Source of the DNA: CAZAQV01 sp964487255
GTDB lineage: Bacteria > Myxococcota_A > Polyangia > Polyangiales > CAZAQV01
Length of the DNA stretch: 64,000 nucleotides
NCBI GenBank assembly: GCA_964487255.1
Contig: CAZAQV010000003.1
Coordinates: 248,001 to 312,000 of the forward strand
Direction of reading: 5' to 3'
The translations under genes were made by a program, and so were the position numbers. This document shows, piece by piece, positions 8,908 to 18,178 of the stretch; the stretch's first letter is position 1; each line of letters starts with the position of its first letter. Below the pieces are notes generated by a model, which saw only the letters and a list, made by a program, of their open reading frames with translations, ran no database searches and was not told the origin of the DNA.

Positions 8908-9066
8908 TATTGTTCTTCACGGCTTCGCTTCGCAAAGAAGTTGTGGTGGTACCACATCTCTTGGCTCTTGGCTCCGCACGTTCATCACATTGCCTTATTG
9001 TTCTTCGTTAGCCTTTTCTGCAAACCAACGATGCGCATGTCGCACATCGGGTTCTCGAAAAGAGCA
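8908..9066. repeat. two intergenic hairpin repeats between BMC-T and BMC-H genes
   Basis: Copy 1 (8908-8988) has core GTTGTGG TGGTA CCACATC (8940-8958); its ends match the copies near 21501 and 46035 (GATGA.CGTGCG on one side, GCCGTGAAGA on the other, reading the reverse strand). Copy 2 (8997-9066) has core CGATGCGC ATGTC GCACATCG (9029-9049) enclosed by AACC and GGTT. In copy 2 the single mismatch becomes a G.U pair on the minus strand, which is the transcribed strand of this operon. Confidence 0.65.
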
Positions 9067-9115
9067 CTTATCACGGACATTCCGTAGCTCATCCCAGAGC
9101 TTCTTCGTCCGCGAA

Positions 9116-9742
9116 TCATTTTCCTGGTTTTTCCTTGCCGTCAATGCTGTCGATAGCCGCACGAGCCGCGTCGGCGGCGGCGTCGATCTCCGCCTCCGGT
9201 CCGCTCATATAAAGGCGACCGAAAGCTCCAAAGGGGCGAATGTTCACAAGCGACACGCGCGCGGCCTTTTCGGCTTCATTGGCGGCGAAACAGATGTAAC
9301 CCGCAGGCTCTGTCTCCATGATGAAAAGCGACTCGCCGGGGAGCACCATCATGCCCGCGCTGTTTCGATTGATGATCTGCGACTGGTACGGCTCCACGGC
9401 GCGAATGATTTGATGGGTCACCACGGTCGGTTTGAGACGATCGGTCTCTTGAACACCGAGCCCATCGAGGATGGCCTTTCCTGCGTCCATGACTTGGCCC
9501 TTATCCTCGTGGTGCACCTCCAGAAGACCAAATGCACGCTCGACAACTTGAACGGCAGGTGCCGTCTCTGTCGCCTTGAGCGCCATGTCGGTAACGCGGT
9601 TGATCGCCATGCCGGGCGCGATTTCGACCCACAGCGAGGCTTGTCCGGGCACCGGCAAGAAGCCGCGGGCAGTCTTCCCCACAAACGAAGCCAACTGAGG
9701 CTGCAAGCTGTCGAGAAACGCAAAGGTACGAAGCGTAACCAT
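9116..9742 (-). CDS. BMC-T tandem-domain shell protein (H. ochraceum HO_5816-like)
   Basis: 208 residues. It begins MVTLRTFAFLDSLQPQLASF, the N-terminus typical of the stacking-type BMC-T proteins described from the Haliangium ochraceum shell. It then carries two BMC folds: ALWVEIAPGMAINRVTDMALKAT followed by VVERAFGLLEVHHEDKGQV, then ESLFIMETEPAGYICFAANEAEKAARV and FGAFGRLYMSGPEAEI. Trimers of this type can pair face to face and are thought to have gated larger pores. It is the first gene of the operon, followed by a 220-bp spacer with two hairpin repeats before BMC-H. No ribosome site is close to the ATG, but the start matches the family. Confidence 0.9.
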   Translation of the reverse strand: MVTLRTFAFLDSLQPQLASFVGKTARGFLPVPGQASLWVEIAPGMAINRVTDMALKATETAPAVQVVERAFGLLEVHHEDKGQVMDAGKAILDGLGVQETDRLKPTVVTHQIIRAVEPYQSQIINRNSAGMMVLPGESLFIMETEPAGYICFAANEAEKAARVSLVNIRPFGAFGRLYMSGPEAEIDAAADAARAAIDSIDGKEKPGK

Positions 9743-9819
9743 GAGGCCGCGAAACTACCTTGAGCCAGACACAAAATCTAGACTGAGTTTCACACAATCT
9801 GGGCTCTATGTGCCGACGC

Positions 9820-12800
9820 TTAGCGGCGACGCCGCCTGGACAAGAGCAGACCAAGAACGCCGATAAGCCATACCAGCGGCACATGCGACGAGCGGCTGAG
9901 CGAGCACCAACCGCCATCGTCGACCGGATCCGCTCCGAGTGGGTTGCTCGTGGTTTCGTAGGTGGCCTCCGTCCCGCGAATTTCGCGACTTACGTCGACG
10001 CCACCACCTGAAGGCCAAAGCACGTTCGGGTTCGGATGCGAGATATGCAGCACCGTCGCCGGATCGCCGAGAACAGTGTACGCGCGAAGGGTTTCTAGAC
10101 CAAACTCGGTCTTCTCCGCGACGTGAGATTCGCTGGCAGCACGGAGGGCATCGCCAACGCGCAGTCGACCGTCTTCGGCGAGTGCTTTTCGTAGACTCTG
10201 CGAATACAGATCCGACTCAGCGTGGATCGTCGAAGCGGTCGCACCCCAAACACCGATCGCGCCACCGTCGGCACCAATCCACGCTTCTCCAAGCGAGCGA
10301 ACGCCCGGAAAGTCGTAGGCACCCGTAAGACACGTTCCTGCCGTAACGAAAGGCTGCGCCTCGTTGGTGCCCCACGCGTCAACGTCGGCGCTGGCCAAGA
10401 TGCCCGATCCTTGCGACCACTGAGAGATGCCGCCGTGTCCAAGGTAGTGAATCCAGGCGGTGCCCGATGCCACTTGCTCTTTGATGCCACTTCGGATGGC
10501 TTCGGCCTCCATGTCCTTGCGCAGCAGCTTTGAACTCGATAGGTGATCGGGCAACTGCTCCGCGAATGCGTCGATGTCGGCCGCGAAGTCGGTCGAGTCG
10601 TCGGCGCGATCAGCGACCAGCGTCACATTGCTTGCCCAGACCGGATCGCTGAGTCGTTCATAGGCGACAATCTTGCGTACCATTGCGGCAAGTTCATCGC
10701 TATTGCCCGCGGGCAAGCGGCCGAGGGCGATCTCAGGAACGCCGTTCTGGTCAAAGTCGACCATGGGAAGGTCCGACGAGACAATGCCGTTGTGAAGTCG
10801 AACCTGATAGGCGGGCACCAGCGGCACACCGAAACCAAGTCGGTCTCGATAATCAAAGTGCGACGCGCCAGCCAGTACTGCGTAAAGCGGCTTGGTTGCC
10901 CAGCGTTCATACGCGTCTTCAAAGAATGCGCGAATCGCATCCGGGCTGGGCTGACTTCCTGAGTAAGCATCGTAGACGTCGTCAACGTCCACAACCAGCG
11001 TCGAAAAGCCCTGCTCGCGTCGAAGCGAGGCCAACTCTTCTGCTCCGCTGATGAGATCTGCGCGTGTGACGATAACGTACTCGGCCCCGGACTGAAGTTC
11101 GCGCAAGGTTGCGGCGCTATCTCCCCACACCTCGATGTTCGGTGCGCTTGCCGACAAATAGTAACGAGCGCCCGCACGTGCCGCGAATGCAATTTCAAAC
11201 GATTCTCCGCTCTCGACATCCGCCCCCTCCACAGCACGTGTCGTACCGTCCGCGGCTACCTCGACGAGCGAGATATTTGCGGTGGAAAAGCCGGGGATTC
11301 GAACCGTTCCGGTCGTGTCGGCAACGAACGTCAGCATGTCGTCCTGCGCGGAGAACTCGCGATCGTAGCTCACGGCGACTCGATCGAGATATGCGATGCT
11401 CGCCTCGCTGCCACGAAGCGTCGCGATGATAGCGACTTGATTCTGGCCGACGCTCAGTGCATTTGCAGGAACCGACAGCACAAATGTTTCCCGACCAAAG
11501 CCAGAGAGCTGCGCCTCGCCCACGGCGCTGCCATTGACCTCTACGTCGAAGACGTGCTCGACCGCTGCCTGTGGGTCGAACGACGCTCCCTGAAGTTCCA
11601 GTTCGATCGTCGCGTCGCCCCCTGCGTAGCCCTCGAGGTCGATCGAAAGCACAACCTGCTCTTTGCCAGGCGTTGTGGGACTAAGCACATGGGAGAACCA
11701 CGTGTCTTGCGAAGGGTCGATCGGTACGACACGCGCGGCAAACTTGTCGTCTTCAACGACCGTCGTTGCGCGGTACTTCGTGAGTACCGATGCATCCGCG
11801 TCGACCACACGCTGCGCAGTCGCGGCACGCTCGCCTTCGGCGAGCTCAAGACGGTAGATTCGCCCAGCGCTGTACGGGGAGTCGCTTCCCATGCCCACGA
11901 AAACGAGGTGTTCGCCCTGCCGCGTCCACGACACTTGCTCATCACCGAGTTTGACCGCGAGTGTTTCACCGTCGATCCGACCTTCCAGATCGCTCATGGA
12001 GATGCCGAGTTCGGTCGCGAGCGCGCTGAGCGAAACGCGTTGCAGTCCGTCCTGTGCCACTTCGACCTTCGCGAAGGTTGGCGCACCGACCAGAAGGCGG
12101 CGCTCGGAGCGCTCAAGCGGTGCGAGCCGCCACGTTTGGTCAACCTCGATCCCCTTCGACACGAAAGGCAACTCGCGGCTGAGACCCGCGATGGGCCTTT
12201 GGCTGAGGCCGGTCGCGCGCAGCGTTCCGAGCGAGCGACGCAGACCCGAGTTCTCGATCTCTCGAATCTCGTATTCGGCCGCGCCATCCCAGTTTGGAAG
12301 GAAGTAGGCATAGCGGGCACCGGCGTAGCCAGCGACGTCCGCAGCGAGCAAGCCACGATGAAGCGGCCGCCATTTGTCGCCCTCGCGCACCCGAAGCTCG
12401 AAACCGGCGGTTCCAGCCTCGAACAAAGTTTGCCACTCGATGACCGTTCCGCCCTCAAACGGATACGCCACAGAGGAATGCAAACGTGCAGCGGTGAGGT
12501 TTTCGCAGTTGAGATTGCTCTCGCCGCTCAAACAAGTGTCGTTGCCTCCGCCACCGTCGAGCGAGTCGATTCCTGCGCCGCCGTCCAGCACATCAGGGTC
12601 ATCGCCGCCCTGGATGTCGTCGGCCCCCGCTTGGCCGAAGAGCTGATCGTAGCCTGTACCGCCGATAATTGTATCGTTTCCGTCTCCGCCTTCGATGTAG
12701 TCATTTCCGGCGCCGCCATTGATCGTGTTGTTACCGCCATCGGCAAAAATGCGGTCGTCTCCCGCGCCTCCGCTGTAAGAGTCGCCGTCGGTGTTGCCGT

Positions 12801-13398
12801 CACTGAGTAACGTATCGTTTCCACCTTGGCCATTGAGCGTGTCGACGCCAGCGTTACCGTTGAGCTGATCGTCTCCATCGCCGCCGTTGAGCGTGTCTTG
12901 ACCCGACCCGCCCGAAAGGATGTCAGCCCCCGCGTCGCCATTGACCGTGTCGTTGCCCCCTTGGCCGCTTAGATCATCATCCCCAGCGCCACCGCTTAAA
13001 AAGTCATCACCGCCGCCACCAAGAAGGGTGTCGTCATCTCCCTCTCCGAATAGAAAGTCGTTAAACGCCGTGCCTGTGAGGCTATCGGCGCCATTTCCCC
13101 CCCAGACAAAGACGGCGCTCGTGGAGTTGACGAACTGAACGGTGTCGTTGCCATCGTTGCCGCACACGAGATGTCCGCCGCCACCGAAGACCAAGATGTT
13201 GTCATCACCGGAGGTGCCAACGATGCATGCTGGACCCGCGACGAACACACCAGAGCATGAAGTCATCGAACAATCGACGGCCGTATACCCGGCTGGGCAA
13301 GTACTAACGTCCGTACAAGCCTGAGCCTGGGCACCGCTAGAGAAACTGCCGAGCGCAGCGAAAACAACAACGAGAAAAAAAGCGGTTCGAAAAATCAT
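9820..13398 (-). CDS. secreted RTX-repeat / gingipain-type (peptidase C25) protein with MYXO-CTERM tail
   Basis: 1192 residues from the ATG at 13396-13398, preferred over an upstream start because AGGTG lies 8 nt before it and a signal peptide follows (MIFRTAFFLVVVFAALG, cleaved near AQAQA). Residues about 61-295 are some twenty glycine/aspartate nonapeptides of the GGxGxDxL type, which bind calcium in RTX proteins. A beta-rich middle region follows. A C25 peptidase domain comes next, with catalytic His in WIHYLGHGG and catalytic Cys in VTAGTCLTG. The C-terminus is Asp-rich with a Cys (GGWCSLS), a hydrophobic helix (VPLVWLIGVLGLLL) and SRRRRR. That is a MYXO-CTERM signal for surface anchoring or outer-membrane sorting. 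Probably a cysteine protease displayed on or released from the cell surface. Confidence 0.85.
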   Translation of the reverse strand: MIFRTAFFLVVVFAALGSFSSGAQAQACTDVSTCPAGYTAVDCSMTSCSGVFVAGPACIVGTSGDDNILVFGGGGHLVCGNDGNDTVQFVNSTSAVFVWGGNGADSLTGTAFNDFLFGEGDDDTLLGGGGDDFLSGGAGDDDLSGQGGNDTVNGDAGADILSGGSGQDTLNGGDGDDQLNGNAGVDTLNGQGGNDTLLSDGNTDGDSYSGGAGDDRIFADGGNNTINGGAGNDYIEGGDGNDTIIGGTGYDQLFGQAGADDIQGGDDPDVLDGGAGIDSLDGGGGNDTCLSGESNLNCENLTAARLHSSVAYPFEGGTVIEWQTLFEAGTAGFELRVREGDKWRPLHRGLLAADVAGYAGARYAYFLPNWDGAAEYEIREIENSGLRRSLGTLRATGLSQRPIAGLSRELPFVSKGIEVDQTWRLAPLERSERRLLVGAPTFAKVEVAQDGLQRVSLSALATELGISMSDLEGRIDGETLAVKLGDEQVSWTRQGEHLVFVGMGSDSPYSAGRIYRLELAEGERAATAQRVVDADASVLTKYRATTVVEDDKFAARVVPIDPSQDTWFSHVLSPTTPGKEQVVLSIDLEGYAGGDATIELELQGASFDPQAAVEHVFDVEVNGSAVGEAQLSGFGRETFVLSVPANALSVGQNQVAIIATLRGSEASIAYLDRVAVSYDREFSAQDDMLTFVADTTGTVRIPGFSTANISLVEVAADGTTRAVEGADVESGESFEIAFAARAGARYYLSASAPNIEVWGDSAATLRELQSGAEYVIVTRADLISGAEELASLRREQGFSTLVVDVDDVYDAYSGSQPSPDAIRAFFEDAYERWATKPLYAVLAGASHFDYRDRLGFGVPLVPAYQVRLHNGIVSSDLPMVDFDQNGVPEIALGRLPAGNSDELAAMVRKIVAYERLSDPVWASNVTLVADRADDSTDFAADIDAFAEQLPDHLSSSKLLRKDMEAEAIRSGIKEQVASGTAWIHYLGHGGISQWSQGSGILASADVDAWGTNEAQPFVTAGTCLTGAYDFPGVRSLGEAWIGADGGAIGVWGATASTIHAESDLYSQSLRKALAEDGRLRVGDALRAASESHVAEKTEFGLETLRAYTVLGDPATVLHISHPNPNVLWPSGGGVDVSREIRGTEATYETTSNPLGADPVDDGGWCSLSRSSHVPLVWLIGVLGLLLSRRRRR

Positions 13399-13534
13399 GG
13401 TCAAAGCACCTAAAGATTTGATGAGGAAGAAAGAGGGGGAAGGATTGTGTACATGTTTAACACTCAAAAAACATCCCCCAGGACCTGTATTTACACCCCT
13501 TGTGTTCTCGCGCCAGTGGGCATAGCGTTACCGT

Positions 13535-14660
13535 ATGGGACCAGGGGAAATCCGCGATGAAATCAAGAGTCTGAGCGAGCGCCTCGAAGCGCTAGGGAGG
13601 TATCTTTGACCCCGACACGCTGCAGCACGAGATCGATCGCCTCGAAGCGCTAAGCGCCTCCCCTACCTTCTGGGACGACCAAGACGCTGCCCAGAAAGCA
13701 CTTCGTAAGCGAGCAGTCGCTGAACAAAAACTCAGCGGGTACACAAAATTAAAAAATGATATCCACGGCTTATCCGAGCTCCTTGAGCTTGCCAGCGACG
13801 AGGGGGATGTTGAAATTATTGATGAAATTAGCCATCAGCTACCCCCGCTTGGCGAGACCTTACGGGAGATGGAGCTTCAGCGCATGCTCTCCGGGAGCGA
13901 GGACGGCTCGGACGCGATCGTAACGGTGCACCCTGGGGCCGGCGGCGTCGACGCGCAGGACTGGGCGGAAATGCTCGTTCGTATGTACCTACGCTGGTGC
14001 GAGCAAGCCGGCTTCAGCACAGAGATGATCGACCACAGCCCCGGCGATGAGGCCGGCATTAAGAGCGTGTCGTTCGTGGTTAAGGGTGAGTACGCATACG
14101 GTTACCTGCGCGCCGAGGGCGGCGTGCATCGGCTCATTCGCATCAGCCCTTTCGACTCCAACGCGCGCCGTCATACCGCTTTCGCTGCGGTTTTTGTGGT
14201 TCCAGACCTCGATGACGACGAAGGTGAAATCGAAATTAGAGACGAAGACCTGCGCGTGGACACCTATCGGGCCAGTGGCGCGGGCGGCCAGCACGTTAAC
14301 AAGACCGAATCGGCAATCCGGCTCACACACATCCCCACGGGCATCGTTGTGCAGTGCCAATCGGAGCGCTCTCAGCATAAGAACCGCGCCACAGCGATGA
14401 AGATGCTGCGGGGCCGCCTCTACGAGCAGCAGCGTCGTGAGCGCGAAGCGGAGTTCGAAGAGAACTACGGCAGTGACAAGCAGGACATCGCTTTTGGCTC
14501 GCAAGTGCGGACGTACACCCTCAACCCCTACACCATGGTCAAAGACGAGCGCACCGAACTCAAAGTAAGCAATGCGCAAGGTGTGCTCGACGGCGACCTC
14601 GATCCGTTCATCGAAGCCTATCTGATGATGGCTGCCGAACGCTCCACCCAAACGACTTGA
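13535..14660 (+). CDS. prfB: peptide chain release factor 2, made by programmed +1 frameshift
   Basis: RF2 reads UGA and UAA stops and triggers peptide release in the ribosome. Frame 0 starts at ATG 13535 and ends after 24 codons at UGA (13607-13609). Shifting +1 there continues with Asp at 13608 to the stop at 14658, giving about 374 residues, the normal length. The slippery context AGGGAGGTATCTTTGAC is the classical RF2 autoregulatory site. In the main frame the SPF anticodon tripeptide (IRISPFDSN) and the catalytic GGQ (SGAGGQHVNKTES) are intact. It is followed by an intergenic repeat and lysS on the same strand; prfB-lysS pairing is common in bacteria. Confidence 0.97.
13594..13610 (+). 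promoter_or_regulatory. programmed +1 ribosomal frameshift site of prfB
   Basis: The sequence contains an internal Shine-Dalgarno-like AGGGAGG, then TAT, then the slippery codon CTT, then the in-frame UGA followed by C. When RF2 is scarce the ribosome pauses at UGA and slips +1 to TTT, restoring the RF2 frame. The spacing matches the known RF2 element. Confidence 0.95.
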
Positions 14661-14667
14661 TGGAACC

Positions 14668-14754
14668 ACGATGAGCGGTGTTTCGACGAGCCGATTTTGC
14701 TAGATGCAAAATCGTTGCTACGCAGAAACCCTAGCGAAGAGTTATAAGCAGAGC
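14668..14754 (+). repeat. TANNW-loop hairpin repeat, copy abutting the lysS start
   Basis: The core is CGATTTTGC TAGAT GCAAAATCG (14692-14714). It is flanked by GTGTTTC on the left and GAAACCC on the right, which pair as an outer stem. The ends carry CGATGAGCGG and CTAGCGAAGAG. The last bases (TTATAAGCAGAGC) run directly into the ATG of lysS. The copy before yicC has the same right end. Confidence 0.75.
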
Positions 14755-16374
14755 ATGGCGAACGAAGAAGCCCTACAGCAAGCACGCCGCAACCATGTGC
14801 AAAAGCTCCAGGAGCTGGGTGGCGAGGCATTTCCCAATACGTTTGTGGCCACGGACGAACGCCAGAGCGCGCGTCGAGCATTTCTCGCGTTGGCCGACGA
14901 CGATGAGGCGCGCGCCAAGTTGCCAACTGAAGACGCTCTGACCGGGGACGAGCCCCACGTTCCACTCTATGGGCGTGTCGTGGCCAAGCGCGGTCCTTTC
15001 GTCGTTGTCCGCACACCGTATGGGGACGGCCAAGCGCTCGTTCGCAAGGACTCCCTCAGCGAGCGGGACGCAAAAATCTTCAAGGCGCTCGACCTCGCTG
15101 ATCACATCGCAGTCGAAGGTCCAGCGATCCGCACCAAGACGGGTGCGGCGGCGGTAAGCGCGCGAACATATCAGCACGTCGGCAAAGCTTTGCTTCCACC
15201 GCCCGCCAAGTGGCATGGACTGAAGGATGTCGAGAAGCGCTACCGAGAACGCTACGTCGACCTGTTCGCAAACCCTGAGGTCGCGCAAACCTTTCGCGCT
15301 CGAAGCCTCGTCGTACGCGCGATGCGTTCGTTCCTCGAGGAGCGAGACTTCCTCGAAGTGGAGACACCACTTCTTCATTCGATGCGCGGAGGCGCGACGG
15401 CCAAACCGTTTCGCACACACCACAACGCACTCGACCTCGACCTCTATCTCCGCATCGCGCCCGAACTCTACCTCAAGCGTTTGCTCGTCGGCGGCCTCGA
15501 CCGTGTTTACGAAATCGGCCGCGCATTTCGGAACGAAGGCATTTCTACGAGGCACAACCCCGAGTTCACCATCATGGAGTTCTACATGGCGTACGCCACG
15601 TACACGGAGCTGATGCAGCTGACCGAAGACATGTTCCGCTACATCGACGAACAACTTCTGGCGACCTACCCGGCCTACGCAGAGAACCGCAGCTTTCGCC
15701 TCGACCTACCTTGGGCCCGTATTCCCATGCGCGACGCCATCGTGGACAGGCTCCAAGCGGAAGGCCGCGAAGGCATCGAAGCGAGTGGTTGGTCCCCTGC
15801 TTTGACCCGCGAGGTCCTCGACGACGAACAGAAGCTGGCTGCACTCTTCGAACAAAAGTTGAGCGAAGTTTCGAAGGTCGAAGCAAAGCAACTTAGCGCC
15901 TGCCACAACCACGGTGAGCGCATTTTTCTGCTCTACGAGTTGCTCGCCGAACCGGTTCTGACCGAACTCTATCGCAGCGAGGACGGCAAGCACTCGCTAC
16001 CCGTGTTCATCATCGACTATCCGTTCGAGGTCTCCCCTCTCTCTCGACGCAACGACGAGAACGGAAACTGGGTTGACCGTTTCGAGCTGTTCATCGAAGG
16101 ACGCGAGGTGGCCAACGCCTTTAGTGAACTCAACGACCCGGACGACCAGGCGAGTCGCTTCGAAGGGCAACTCAAGAGCCGCGAGCGCGGTAACGAGGAA
16201 GCCATGGACTTCGACGATGACTACATCCGTGCACTTAGCCACGGCATGCCGCCCGCGGCTGGCTTCGGTCTGGGCGTTGACAGGGTCGTCATGACGCTTT
16301 GTGGTCAGCCGTCGATTCGCGACGTGCTTTTGTTCCCACTGCTCCGCCCAGAGAAAGCCAGCGACGAGCCTTGA
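14755..16374 (+). CDS. lysS: lysine--tRNA ligase, class II
   Basis: 539 residues, starting at the ATG that directly follows the repeat element. It charges tRNA-Lys with lysine using ATP. The N-terminal OB fold for anticodon binding covers about residues 55-145. The class II catalytic core follows: motif 1 near FLEVETPLL, motif 2 as GRAFRNEGISTRHNPEFTIMEFYMAY (split here only for length), and motif 3 as GFGLGVDRVVM ending in LLFPLLRPE. The N-terminal extension MANEEALQQARRNHVQKLQ is typical. The stop codon overlaps a possible TTG start of the next gene (LolC/E family), suggesting cotranscription. Confidence 0.97.
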   Translation: MANEEALQQARRNHVQKLQELGGEAFPNTFVATDERQSARRAFLALADDDEARAKLPTEDALTGDEPHVPLYGRVVAKRGPFVVVRTPYGDGQALVRKDSLSERDAKIFKALDLADHIAVEGPAIRTKTGAAAVSARTYQHVGKALLPPPAKWHGLKDVEKRYRERYVDLFANPEVAQTFRARSLVVRAMRSFLEERDFLEVETPLLHSMRGGATAKPFRTHHNALDLDLYLRIAPELYLKRLLVGGLDRVYEIGRAFRNEGISTRHNPEFTIMEFYMAYATYTELMQLTEDMFRYIDEQLLATYPAYAENRSFRLDLPWARIPMRDAIVDRLQAEGREGIEASGWSPALTREVLDDEQKLAALFEQKLSEVSKVEAKQLSACHNHGERIFLLYELLAEPVLTELYRSEDGKHSLPVFIIDYPFEVSPLSRRNDENGNWVDRFELFIEGREVANAFSELNDPDDQASRFEGQLKSRERGNEEAMDFDDDYIRALSHGMPPAAGFGLGVDRVVMTLCGQPSIRDVLLFPLLRPEKASDEP

Positions 16375-16427
16375 CGAGCAGTCCCGAAAAGGCGGCAAGA
16401 CGCTCGCCACGACGACCGCGTCGCTTC

Positions 16428-18167
16428 ATGGGGATACTGCTCGACCTACTCTTCGTGGGGCTCGCCGTCGCGCTCTGGTCCTCGGTGGGCGACGCCACCG
16501 ACTGGCTCGCGAAAATTCTTCCTGAGCAAAACATTGCAAGGTTCGCAAACCTCATTCGCCTCCTTTGGTTCGCTCTGGCGATTGTTTTTGCAGCGGCGGC
16601 TGGCTTGCGCCTTCAGTCGAGGTTCTTGATTCCGGTCCTGATGAACGCCCTCTCCCGCGCCGGCACACATGCTTGGATCGCAGCCGCTCACCTGCGCTCA
16701 AAGAAGAGCTCCTTTCTGACGGCCATCGGTTTTCTCGCGATGTTCGCAGTGTGCCTCTCCTCTTGCTCATTGACGACGACACTCTCCATCTTCGGCGGCT
16801 TTCGTCATGACTTGCGACAAAAGATTCTGGCAAACACGGCACACATCATCGTCGACGAACAACCCGAGGGTGAGGCTTCGCGCGACGCATCGAGCCGAAC
16901 ATTGATCGAGAATTGGTCAAGTCTGCACAAGGCGATCCGCGACCATCCTGGCGTAACGGGCGCGGCTCCCGTGGTCGAAGGTGAGGTGATGATCAGCAGC
17001 GCGACGCAACAGGCCGGCGCCGTGATGCGAGGTGTCCCGCCCGACCAATTGGCGTCGGTGAGCGACGTTCCGAAGAACATTCGGCGGGGTGACTACAAGT
17101 ACTTCAAAGATCCCGCCTCGCTGCCTGCATCGATCTGGAGATTGGCCTCGCCCGGCGACCCTTCGAGAGGCTCGATATTTGACCTCGAAAGCGACGACGC
17201 GGGCGCGAAGTCCGGGGGCGATGCAGGCGTCGTCTCGGACGCCGGCCCAACGCACGGGCGCTCCCCTCCTACGCGCCCGGAGAAGAAAGTGCCACCTGTT
17301 CTTCTGATGGGAGAGGAAATGGCGCGGACCCTGCGCGTTTTCGTTGGAGACGAAGTCACACTCGTCACGCCTTTTGGAACGTTGGGACCGTCGGGTCCGC
17401 TGCCGAAAAGTCGCACCTTCCGCGTTGCGGGCATCTTCTATACGGGGATGTACGAGTTTGACATGAAGCACGTCTACACTTCGCTCGAGGACGGACAGCG
17501 CTTCTTAGGACTCGGCGACAACATCCATTCCGTGGAAGGGCGCGTCGCCGAACCGTTGGAGGTCATCCCCATCCGTAAGAGCCTTGAGGAAGCACTGCAG
17601 GGCAAGCGTGATGAACTGAGCGGCGGGAGAACCCGATCTGGTAATAGCCAGATCGATGGTTCGGGGGGAGCGACAAGTGAAGAACCAAAAGCACTGCGAG
17701 TGCGGGATTGGCAAGATCAGAACCGGACGCTCTTTGGTGCACTCGCGCTCGAAAAACTCGCCATCTTTATTGTGCTCACGATCGCCATCGCCGTCGCCGG
17801 ATTCTGCATTGTGTGCACCATGCTTCTGATGATTCAGGAAAAGCGAAGCGAGGTGGGGGTGATGCGTGCAATCGGTGCCGGAAAACCCGACATCCTCAAA
17901 GTCTTTCTTATCGAAGGCCTTGTCTTGGGCCTTGTCGGCACCGTTTTTGGTCTTGAAGGGGGGTTCCTGCTCGGCTTCGCGATGCAGAACCTCGGCGTCG
18001 CGATGGACCCTGGGGTTTACTATATCGATCGGCTCCCCGTGCACATGGACGCCGGCGAGTTTGCCCTCGTTGGCACCGCAGCAACCGTCGTCTGCGTGCT
18101 GGCCACGATGGCGCCCGCCTGGCTTGCAACGATTAACCGCCCCATCGATGCCATCCGTGAGCTATAG
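16428..18167 (+). CDS. lipoprotein-releasing ABC transporter permease (LolC/LolE family), with N-terminal extension
   Basis: 579 residues from ATG 16428; a TTG at 16371 overlapping the lysS stop would add 19. Lol permeases extract lipoproteins from the inner membrane for delivery to the outer membrane. The C-terminal half has the FtsX-type fold: a helix IFIVLTIAIAVAGFCIVCTM, the coupling segment IQEKRSEVGVMRAIGAGKPDILKVF, and two further helices, ending TINRPIDAIREL. Unusual for the family are two extra transmembrane helices before the usual first helix (about residues 1-65). There is also a Gly/Asp/Pro-rich insertion of about 45 residues in the periplasmic domain (about 245-290). The ATPase gene lolD follows after 11 bp. 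Confidence 0.85.
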   Translation: MGILLDLLFVGLAVALWSSVGDATDWLAKILPEQNIARFANLIRLLWFALAIVFAAAAGLRLQSRFLIPVLMNALSRAGTHAWIAAAHLRSKKSSFLTAIGFLAMFAVCLSSCSLTTTLSIFGGFRHDLRQKILANTAHIIVDEQPEGEASRDASSRTLIENWSSLHKAIRDHPGVTGAAPVVEGEVMISSATQQAGAVMRGVPPDQLASVSDVPKNIRRGDYKYFKDPASLPASIWRLASPGDPSRGSIFDLESDDAGAKSGGDAGVVSDAGPTHGRSPPTRPEKKVPPVLLMGEEMARTLRVFVGDEVTLVTPFGTLGPSGPLPKSRTFRVAGIFYTGMYEFDMKHVYTSLEDGQRFLGLGDNIHSVEGRVAEPLEVIPIRKSLEEALQGKRDELSGGRTRSGNSQIDGSGGATSEEPKALRVRDWQDQNRTLFGALALEKLAIFIVLTIAIAVAGFCIVCTMLLMIQEKRSEVGVMRAIGAGKPDILKVFLIEGLVLGLVGTVFGLEGGFLLGFAMQNLGVAMDPGVYYIDRLPVHMDAGEFALVGTAATVVCVLATMAPAWLATINRPIDAIREL

Positions 18168-18178
18168 GAGTCTGCGAG

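Noticed and set aside
12540..13180. Repetitive short units that could suggest a CRISPR array
   Set aside because: They are 27-bp coding units of the RTX nonapeptides in a continuous reading frame, with no spacers.
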